Shown here: positions 1 to 5,011 of the stretch, in pieces | Layout: the number at the start of each line of letters is the position of its first letter | Numbering within the stretch: the first letter of the stretch is position 1 | NCBI GenBank assembly: GCA_027070385.1 | Contig: JALXDW010000317.1 | Span: 1-5,011 of the forward strand | Direction of reading: 5' to 3' | Length of the DNA stretch: 5,011 bases | Source of the DNA: Chromatiales bacterium | Lineage (GTDB): Bacteria; Pseudomonadota; Gammaproteobacteria; UBA6429; Thiohalophilaceae | Notes under the pieces: model-generated | Told to the model about the DNA's origin: nothing | The model's database searches: none | The model's input: only the letters and a program-made list of their open reading frames with translations | Position numbers and translations under genes: made by a program

Positions 1-300
1 GCCCAAATGCAACAAAAACTTCAAGCATTACAAAAACGCACCGGTAATAGTCAGGCCAGCTTGCCTGTTATGCTAGCCGGCGTGGCACCTGTATTAAGCG
101 CAACGCCAAGTCTGATTATTCGTTCGCTGCGTTATCAAAATGGCCGGATTGATATTGAACTGGAAGTGAAAGATTTTTCTGTGCTTAACCGGTTGGAAAA
201 AACATTGTCAGAGCGGGCTGGAATGAAAGTGGAAATCAAGTCGGCATCACAAAATAAAAATAAAGTTGTCAGTCGAATTGAAATTAGAAGGCAGGGCTGA
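1..300 (+). CDS. gspL: Type II secretion system protein GspL, C-terminal part (5' end outside window)
   Basis: The reading frame is open from base 1 and ends at TGA 298-300, giving 99 codons, so this is the tail of a gene that begins before the window. GspL proteins are usually about 400 residues, so roughly the last quarter is visible. GspL is a bitopic inner-membrane protein: its cytoplasmic part holds the ATPase GspE and its periplasmic C-terminal ferredoxin-like domain pairs with GspM. What is visible fits that periplasmic domain: a short helical stretch, then alternating strands and helices (SLIIRSLRYQNGRIDIELEV, then FSVLNRLEKTL, then a closing RIEIRR strand). The ATG at base 7 is unlikely to be the true start because the frame continues upstream. 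The identification leans on the following gspM and gspN, since this domain is poorly conserved in sequence. The stop overlaps the gspM start (TGATG), implying translational coupling. Confidence 0.85.
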   Translation, partial: AQMQQKLQALQKRTGNSQASLPVMLAGVAPVLSATPSLIIRSLRYQNGRIDIELEVKDFSVLNRLEKTLSERAGMKVEIKSASQNKNKVVSRIEIRRQG

Positions 301-788
301 TGAACAGATTAAAAGAATATTTTAATGGTCTTGAAGCACGCGAACGCAATCTGGTTATTGTTGCTGCCGTCATGTTAGCTGTTGCTTTACCTTATCAATT
401 TATATGGAAACCTTTCACTGAAGGTCTGGACGATGCGCGTATTCGGGTTCAGGCACAACGTAAACAGCTTATTACCATGAAACAGCAAGCGCGTGAAATA
501 AGAAAACTGCGAGGTGTAGGCAGCATTGATGTTCAACCTGGCAAGCAATTTCTGAACAACCTTATTAATACAGCAGCAAAAAGAAACGGTTTGGCGAATT
601 CACTGAATATAAAATCTGATAGTGAAAATAATTTACGAATATCAATGGATAATGTACCTTTTGACAACGTGATGAACTGGCTGGATCAGCTTGTTACGCG
701 CGGCGGCGTTGTTGTGAGAAAATTAACCGTAGATCGTCAGCCCACACCCGGGCGTATTAATGTTACTGTTTATCTGGAAGTACCATGA
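300..788 (+). CDS. gspM: Type II secretion system protein GspM
   Basis: This 162-residue protein has the usual GspM length and layout: a short cytoplasmic N-terminus (about 1-17), one membrane helix (about 18-35, LVIVAAVMLAVALPYQF), a charged periplasmic linker likely to be helical (about 40-72), and a C-terminal ferredoxin-like domain (about 80-162). The segment VPFDNVMNWLDQL (119-131), followed by a strand VVVRKLTV, is typical of the family. GspM sits in the inner-membrane platform, binds GspL and stabilises the GspE-GspL complex that drives pseudopilus assembly. The start is well supported: an AGAAGG ribosome-binding site at 286-291 lies 8 nt before ATG 300, and that ATG overlaps the gspL stop by one base. 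Its own TGA (786-788) overlaps the gspN start region. No broken or missing segment is seen. Confidence 0.92.
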   Translation: MNRLKEYFNGLEARERNLVIVAAVMLAVALPYQFIWKPFTEGLDDARIRVQAQRKQLITMKQQAREIRKLRGVGSIDVQPGKQFLNNLINTAAKRNGLANSLNIKSDSENNLRISMDNVPFDNVMNWLDQLVTRGGVVVRKLTVDRQPTPGRINVTVYLEVP

Positions 789-1630
789 TGGGTTTTAAAC
801 TGAAAAAACCGGCTCGTAGCAAGCGGCGCAAGCATAAACAGGTCAAAAGGCGTCAATATATACGTTATGCAATATTCGGGCTCTTATCCTATATTATTTT
901 TTTAATAGCGACACTTCCTGCGAGTTTTGTTGTATCCTTTATTCAGAACAATCCACAGTTAAACAGGCAACTGCAAATGACTGCAGTGAATGGTACGATC
1001 TGGTCGGGTAATGCAGCAAGTGTTCAAATAGCCGGTATTAATCTTGGTCAATTAGACTGGAAGTTGAATGTATTGCCTTTAGTATTTGGTGAGCTTAATG
1101 CTTATATCAAGTTTAGCAATCAGGCAGTTACAACCAATAAAATATCCGGTTCAGGTAATCTGGCGGTTTCATTTTCTGGTGACATAAAGGTTAATAATTT
1201 TACAGCTGCTTTTTCGGCTGATTCAGTTGCCCCCTTAATGTATGGTATGCCTGCCCGGTTTTCGGGAGATATCAATATGCATATTGATTCACTCGTGCTT
1301 GAGAAAGGTAAACGTATTAATCTCAAGTCACGCATTGTTATTTCAAAAGCAGGGCTGGTTTCACCACAACGAATCGAGTATGGCGATATTTTGATTCAGG
1401 CATCACCAAAACTGTTAGGCACTCAACTTGTTCTGGCAGATCAAGGTGGCCCTTTAATTCTTGATGGTAATATCAAAATAGAAGGTAATGGTGTTTATAA
1501 CATTCGTCTTGCTATGGGGGCACGAAACAGTGCTTCCGCGGATTTGCGAACGGGATTACGTTTTTTGGGACAACGTGATGCAACAGGAAAATACCGTTAC
1601 AAGATGCGAGGCAAGTTGAGGAACTGGTAG
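785..1630 (+). CDS. gspN: Type II secretion system protein GspN
   Basis: The 281-residue product matches GspN in size and in landmarks: one N-terminal membrane helix (about 28-46) ending in LPASFV, then a beta-rich periplasmic body with GTIWSGNA (70-77) and LGQLDWKLNVLPLVFG (87-102), which resemble the family's conserved patches. GspN is an accessory inner-membrane component of the type II system, absent from some species and of unsettled role. Two ATGs in a row are possible starts: 785 overlaps the gspM stop as ATGA, while 788 has better spacing (7 nt rather than 4) from GGAAG at 776-780. The residues before the helix are unusually basic (13 Lys/Arg in the first 27), which fixes a cytoplasmic N-terminus. 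It is the last gene on this strand, ending 13 nt from the convergent pilR. Confidence 0.9.
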   Translation: MMGFKLKKPARSKRRKHKQVKRRQYIRYAIFGLLSYIIFLIATLPASFVVSFIQNNPQLNRQLQMTAVNGTIWSGNAASVQIAGINLGQLDWKLNVLPLVFGELNAYIKFSNQAVTTNKISGSGNLAVSFSGDIKVNNFTAAFSADSVAPLMYGMPARFSGDINMHIDSLVLEKGKRINLKSRIVISKAGLVSPQRIEYGDILIQASPKLLGTQLVLADQGGPLILDGNIKIEGNGVYNIRLAMGARNSASADLRTGLRFLGQRDATGKYRYKMRGKLRNW

Positions 1631-1643
1631 CTTGGTTGCTATT

Positions 1644-2990
1644 TTATTCGATACCCAGTTTCTTGATTCGATAACGCAATGCCCGAAAAGTAATACCCAA
1701 TAATTTTGCAGCAGCTGTTTTATTGTATTTTGTTTGCTCGAGTGCCCTTATAATGGTTTCTTTTTCAGTATTGAGTAATGTCGGGTCGAGATTCAGGTTG
1801 TTTTCATTATTATCTGTGGTATCTGAAGCCGCTTTATTAGCCGGTAATTGTAAGTCGTCAGGTGAAATGGTATTGCCTTCAAAAAGTGTCATTGCACGCT
1901 CGAGTATATTTTCCAATTCGCGAACATTACCTGGAAAGTGATAGGCCTGTAATGCCTTTATTGCCGGATTGGATAATTTAACAACGTCGGTTTGCCATTC
2001 TTTGGCTATTTTGCGTAGAAAATGTTGTGCAAGCAGAGGAATGTCATCGACATGCTCACGTAGAGCCGGTACTTTTATTTCGATAACATTGATGCGATAA
2101 AATAAATCCTGCCTGAATTCACCTTTTTCAACCAGCTGTTGTAAATCTTTATGTGTTGCACTCAGGATGCGAACATTAACAGCCACTTCATCCTGCTCGC
2201 CAATAGGGCGGATGGCTTTTTCCTGTATAGCACGTAGTAATTTGACTTGCATGGATAATGGCAAGTCAGCGACTTCATCTAAAAAAAGTGTTCCACCATC
2301 TGCGGCCTGGAATAATCCGATTTTATCACTCGTTGCGCCTGTAAAGCTGCCTTTTTTATGTCCAAAGAATTCACTTTCCATTAATTCAGATGGAATAGCG
2401 CCACAGTTTACCGGTATAAATGGTTGTGTTTTCCTTGGGCCATTGTCGTGAATAAGTCGGGCAACCAGTTCTTTTCCTGAGCCGGATTCACCGCTGACAT
2501 AAACCGGTGCTTGGCTGCGTGCCAGTTTAATAATGGTTTTACGGGTATTTTCGATGACCGTTGATTTTCCGAGCAGAGCCTGTTCCGAGTGAATGATTTT
2601 TTCTGATGCTTTATTTTTAAGTTTAAGCGCACTTGAAACCAGATTTCGAAGTATTTTTAAATCAACGGGTTTTGATACAAAATCAAAAGCACCGGCTTTA
2701 AGTGCTTCAATGGCCGATTCCATGTTGCCGTGTGCGGTAATCATTGCCACAGGTAGTTGAGGATAGTGTTTGGTAATATGTCGTACAAGATCGATACCAT
2801 TGCCATCGGGCAATTTCATATCACTTAAACATAAATCAAACGTGTTTTCTGTGAGGAAATTTTTGGCCTGGGTAATATCTTCTGCGGTTTGTGTTTCAAT
2901 ATCCATGCGTGACAAGGTAATATCCAATAGCTCTCGAATATCCGGCTCATCATCCACTATCAGTGCTTTAAAATTTGTTTTTTTATTCAT
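1644..2990 (-). CDS. pilR: PilR, sigma-54-dependent response regulator of type IV pilus genes
   Basis: This is a complete 448-residue NtrC-type regulator, close to the length of known PilR. The receiver domain (about 7-120) has acidic residues D13/D14, phospho-acceptor D57, T85 and K107. The AAA+ domain (about 138-370) has Walker A GESGSGKE (167-174), the sigma-54-contacting loop GSFTGA (214-219), Walker B GGTLFLDE (232-239), FRQDLFYRIN (292-301) and GNVRELEN (354-361). A Fis-type helix-turn-helix closes the protein (about 411-446, NKTAAAKLLGI and FRALRYRIKKL). Serine in place of alanine in the GAFTGA loop is, as I recall, normal for PilR. After phosphorylation by PilS it should activate RpoN promoters, classically pilA. 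The ATG overlaps the pilS stop (TAATG), and no good ribosome-binding site precedes it, so coupling to pilS is likely. All catalytic motifs are intact. A different NtrC-family role cannot be excluded, but the PilS partner supports PilR. Confidence 0.93.
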   Translation of the reverse strand: MNKKTNFKALIVDDEPDIRELLDITLSRMDIETQTAEDITQAKNFLTENTFDLCLSDMKLPDGNGIDLVRHITKHYPQLPVAMITAHGNMESAIEALKAGAFDFVSKPVDLKILRNLVSSALKLKNKASEKIIHSEQALLGKSTVIENTRKTIIKLARSQAPVYVSGESGSGKELVARLIHDNGPRKTQPFIPVNCGAIPSELMESEFFGHKKGSFTGATSDKIGLFQAADGGTLFLDEVADLPLSMQVKLLRAIQEKAIRPIGEQDEVAVNVRILSATHKDLQQLVEKGEFRQDLFYRINVIEIKVPALREHVDDIPLLAQHFLRKIAKEWQTDVVKLSNPAIKALQAYHFPGNVRELENILERAMTLFEGNTISPDDLQLPANKAASDTTDNNENNLNLDPTLLNTEKETIIRALEQTKYNKTAAAKLLGITFRALRYRIKKLGIE

Positions 2991-4660
2991 TAACTTATAC
3001 TGCGTCGGGGATCCTGGAAAGTAATTCTAAAACAACTGCCTCCGGTTGCAACCGGAATATAATTCATCCGTGCCTGATTACATTCTGCGAGTTCTCGTGA
3101 AATATAAAGACCCAAGCCACTTCCTGTGGGTTCGGTTGTAAAAAAAGGTTCGAAAATATGTTGAGCGGTTTCTGAGTCAATGCCGCTACCATGATCAATA
3201 ATATCAAGAAAAGGGCGGTTAAATTCAGGCGTAATACCGCCCCGTAGTTCTATTTTGGGTTTCCCCGTATAACTTTGACTGTGGCGTAAACCGTTTTCAC
3301 AAAGGTTTGTGAGTATCTGTTCCAAATGTGAAATATCAAAGCGGATTTCGACGTCATCGGGATGAATGTCAATGCTAATTTCTTCGTGACGGTCGTTGGA
3401 TGTTTGTACTCTGTTATCAATATGTTGGTTCACCATAAAACTGTTAATGAATTTTTGCAGGAAAGTTTTTAGTTTAAACACTTCTGGTTGGGAATGATCC
3501 CGGCGCCCTAACTGCATAATATTTTCAATGATAGTATTCATTCGTGCAGACTGATCAGCGATAATCCGAGTCAGACGTTTATCATGCTTGTCCAGGTTGT
3601 CGGACTCTTCCAGTAACTGGCCTGCATGACTGATAGCCCCTAACGGATTTCTGATTTCATGTGCAATACTGGCGGTTAAACGGCCAAGTGCGGCTAATTG
3701 TAAATGTTGAGCCTGTTGAGCCATGACGGAGGTGTCTTCCAAAAAGATAAGGATCCCCGATTTACTGTCCTGGGTAATTTTTGCGAAACGTGGCATTACA
3801 TTTGCGTGCAGTGGTGTTGGACGGATGATCTGTGGCGTAAAGTCACTGTTTTTTCGCCATTGTTTTACTTGTTGCACGAGTTCCGGAACGATAATAGAGA
3901 GGTTGGGCAGGTTATTGGTTGAAGGCATTCCAAGCATGTGCCATGCAGATTCATTGATAAGACGTACATCATTATCATTATCTATAACGAGAATACCTGT
4001 CTGCATTCGTTGGATGATATGTTCCGTCAGTTGCGCCATATTGGCAAGGTCAACGCCACGTTTTACGGCAAGCGCCTCACTTTCTTTCAGGCGGATAGAT
4101 AATTTATGGGAAATGATTGCAGCAGCAAAGAAGATAAGTCCCAGAATACCGGCATAGGTATAGTTTGATGTTGGCTCACTCTGGGTATAATGACTGAATA
4201 ACTGATGTGCGAGCAGGGTGATGGTTGCCAGTGCAGCAAAATAAAGTGCTGAACGAAACGGTACAATCATACTGTTTCCAGCCACTGTAATAATTAATAA
4301 GGTACCCAGGCCGGTCTGGATACCTCCACTGGAATGCATTAATAACAAGATGGCAATACAATCGGTTAAAACGTTACTGTGAATTTGTACAAGTTGATTC
4401 GGTTTTTTTAGTTGAATCATCACCCAGAAAATACAAGCGAAGACCAGGTAGTAAAGGCTTGTTTGGGTAAACAGTGTTTCATTCAGGCTACCGAGCGGAT
4501 GAAAGGTACTGTGGGTTATGGCTAAAAAAAGAAAAAAAGCAGAAAGCGCGGTTCGATAAATATTCAGGTAGATTAACGGTTTCCACGGATCGATATGTTC
4601 GTCAGAGCCTTTCGCATTGAGGGCAGGTGGGTTCAGTGTGAAAGTGTTTTTTGTTACCAT
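2990..4660 (-). CDS. pilS: PilS, membrane sensor histidine kinase partner of PilR
   Basis: This 556-residue kinase has the PilS layout. An N-terminal tail of about 25 residues is followed by about six hydrophobic segments (roughly 28-50, 66-82, 96-109, 117-133, 136-152, 168-186). The loop SGGIQTGLGT (111-120) is typical of PilS. A PAS-like domain follows (about 210-310, QRMQTGILVIDNDNDVRLIN), then the dimerisation/H-box with SIAHEIRNPLGAI (phospho-acceptor H334). The ATPase domain has N-box NLCEN (452-456), G1 box DHGSG (489-493) and FEPFFTTEPTGSGLGL (503-518). PilS sits in the inner membrane, reads pilin levels in the known system, and phosphorylates or dephosphorylates PilR. It lies 27 nt after the zinc-ribbon gene and overlaps pilR by one base, so the three genes are probably one operon. 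No strong ribosome-binding site precedes ATG 4660. That start is kept because it is upstream of the first membrane helix and the family usually begins this way; the N-terminal tail is somewhat long. Confidence 0.93.
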   Translation of the reverse strand: MVTKNTFTLNPPALNAKGSDEHIDPWKPLIYLNIYRTALSAFFLFLAITHSTFHPLGSLNETLFTQTSLYYLVFACIFWVMIQLKKPNQLVQIHSNVLTDCIAILLLMHSSGGIQTGLGTLLIITVAGNSMIVPFRSALYFAALATITLLAHQLFSHYTQSEPTSNYTYAGILGLIFFAAAIISHKLSIRLKESEALAVKRGVDLANMAQLTEHIIQRMQTGILVIDNDNDVRLINESAWHMLGMPSTNNLPNLSIIVPELVQQVKQWRKNSDFTPQIIRPTPLHANVMPRFAKITQDSKSGILIFLEDTSVMAQQAQHLQLAALGRLTASIAHEIRNPLGAISHAGQLLEESDNLDKHDKRLTRIIADQSARMNTIIENIMQLGRRDHSQPEVFKLKTFLQKFINSFMVNQHIDNRVQTSNDRHEEISIDIHPDDVEIRFDISHLEQILTNLCENGLRHSQSYTGKPKIELRGGITPEFNRPFLDIIDHGSGIDSETAQHIFEPFFTTEPTGSGLGLYISRELAECNQARMNYIPVATGGSCFRITFQDPRRSIS

Positions 4661-4687
4661 TAAAAGGGGACTTTGAGTAACCGTTGT

Positions 4688-4909
4688 TTAGTTTTTATGA
4701 GCTTCAGAGCAATAAAATTTCCCACCCTGTTTTAGTGGTTCATTTTCAGGCAAATGAAGACCACAACGTGAGCATTGCACCATGTTTTTAATTTCAGCCT
4801 GTCGGGCTTGTTGTTTGCGGGCAATTTTATTGCTGCTAAGCCAGTTCTGATACATACGGTAGACCAGCCATACAATGGCAACAATAACGAGTAAGCGGAT
4901 AAGGTTCAT
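4688..4909 (-). CDS. Small membrane-anchored zinc-ribbon protein, PP0621-like family
   Basis: This 73-residue protein has one N-terminal membrane helix (about 3-20, LIRLLVIVAIVWLVYRMY), a short basic linker (28-41), and a compact metal-binding module. The module has C46-x2-C49, H52, and C67-x3-H71 in the contexts MVQCSRCGLHLP and YCSEAH. This matches small gammaproteobacterial proteins named after Pseudomonas putida PP0621, whose function is unknown. Zn(II) binding through C46, C49, C67 and H71 is inferred from the spacing. The positive residues after the helix suggest that the ribbon faces the cytoplasm, where it could contact a membrane partner; that is inference. It is first in a three-gene set with pilS and pilR. 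The ATG lacks a clear ribosome-binding site, and its context is AT-rich. Length, membrane helix and all four ligands appear complete, so this is a real gene rather than a fragment. Confidence 0.85.
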   Translation of the reverse strand: MNLIRLLVIVAIVWLVYRMYQNWLSSNKIARKQQARQAEIKNMVQCSRCGLHLPENEPLKQGGKFYCSEAHKN

Positions 4910-4944
4910 AGTTTTGTCATTATAATTAATTGTTATTAATCATA

Positions 4945-4966
4945 GCCTTATTATAGTGTATAAGGC
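4945..4966. repeat. 22-bp inverted repeat GCCTTAT-N8-ATAAGGC over the -10 box
   Basis: The arms at 4945-4951 and 4960-4966 are perfect 7-base inverted copies separated by 8 bases. The dyad encloses the candidate -10 box, as an operator for a dimeric regulator would. It is not followed by a T-run on either strand, so it does not look like an intrinsic terminator. Regulator and function are unknown, and chance is possible at this size. Confidence 0.45.
4950..4955 (-). promoter_or_regulatory. Candidate -10 box (TATAAT) for the zinc-ribbon/pilS/pilR set
   Basis: The minus strand reads TATAAT at 4955-4950, a perfect match to the sigma-70 -10 consensus. Transcription would begin near 4943, leaving a leader of about 34 nt before the ATG at 4909, which is a sensible length. 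The -35 region is poor: at 17 nt spacing it reads ACTAAC, and TGACTA occurs at 19 nt. A perfect -10 hexamer is not rare in DNA this rich in A and T, so this is a candidate only. The weak -35 could mean that an activator is needed. Confidence 0.4.
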
Positions 4967-5011
4967 CAGCAAGTTAGTCATTAAGTGATGGTTTTAACGA
5001 CTGTAAAGCGT

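Larger units (their letters stand above)
4910..5011. other. AT-rich intergenic leader of the pilSR set and window edge
   Basis: This 102-base stretch holds no complete gene. It contains the probable promoter of the zinc-ribbon/pilS/pilR set and a 22-bp dyad (listed separately). It also contains ATTAAT-TGTT-ATTAAT near 4927-4942. At the far edge, a minus-strand frame of 11 codons ends with TAA at 4974-4976, and a plus-strand frame starts at ATG 4988 and is open to the edge. Only one, or neither, can be a real neighbouring gene, and too little sequence is present to decide. Confidence 0.6.

Noticed and set aside
81..98. TGGCAC-like half of a sigma-54 promoter inside gspL
   Set aside because: The -24 half matches TGGCAC, but the -12 position reads TTAAG rather than TTGC, and it lies inside a coding region of a continuing operon.
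214..219. Suspicion that the GSFTGA loop of PilR (protein residues 214-219) is a defective GAFTGA motif
   Set aside because: Alanine-to-serine at this position is found in working sigma-54 activators including, as I recall, PilR itself, and all other motifs are intact. Coordinates here are protein residues.
1120..1335. Minus-strand open frame inside gspN
   Set aside because: It is fully nested in gspN, shows no recognisable motif, and no neighbour or ribosome-binding site supports it.
1631..1643. Terminator between gspN and pilR
   Set aside because: I looked for a stem followed by a T-run on either strand; only weak three- to five-base matches are possible, so no terminator is claimed.
1646..1673. 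Two copies of ATTCGATA 20 bp apart near the pilR end
   Set aside because: Both are accounted for by pilR codons for the conserved end YRIKKLGIE, and two eight-base copies are not enough to claim a repeat element.
3723..4157. A 144-codon plus-strand open frame opposite pilS
   Set aside because: It lies wholly inside pilS on the other strand, and its translation is Cys/Ser/Arg-rich with no domain or membrane logic. pilS is intact through the region.
4919..4924. Second TATAAT on the minus strand just before the zinc-ribbon start
   Set aside because: A start of transcription from it would fall about at the ATG, leaving no leader, and the -35 position (GGCTAT at 17 nt) does not match.

Overview
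The window looks like ordinary chromosomal DNA of an AT-leaning gammaproteobacterium. The clues are a type II secretion gene order ending L-M-N, a PilS/PilR sensor-regulator pair of pseudomonad type, and a small PP0621-like zinc-ribbon membrane protein just upstream of pilS. I cannot name a genus from this sequence.

Left part (1-1630, + strand): the 3' end of a type II secretion system (gsp) operon. It holds the C-terminal quarter of gspL (cut by the window edge), then complete gspM and gspN. The stop and start codons overlap at both junctions (TGATG and ATGA). The three products belong to the inner-membrane assembly platform of the secretion machine. gspN appears to be the last gene.

Right part (4909-1644, - strand): a compact set of three co-directional genes, read right to left. 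First is a 73-residue membrane-anchored zinc-ribbon protein, then 27 nt later pilS (membrane histidine kinase), whose stop overlaps the start of pilR (TAATG). PilR is a sigma-54-dependent NtrC-type response regulator. In the known system PilS senses pilin in the inner membrane and PilR with RpoN activates pilA, so this module probably controls type IV pili. No pilin gene is present in the window, so the target lies elsewhere.

The gsp operon and the pilSR set converge tail to tail with only 13 nt between stop codons and no recognisable hairpin terminator. The right edge (4910-5011) is a short AT-rich intergenic region. It has a TATAAT-like -10 box inside a 22-bp dyad on the strand of the pilSR set, and perhaps the edge of one neighbouring gene.

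I found no RNA gene, mobile element, CRISPR array or sign of recent transfer, and no convincing novel system. The most useful open points are the role of the zinc-ribbon protein next to pilSR, the dyad at its promoter, and the tight convergence of secretion and pilus-control operons.
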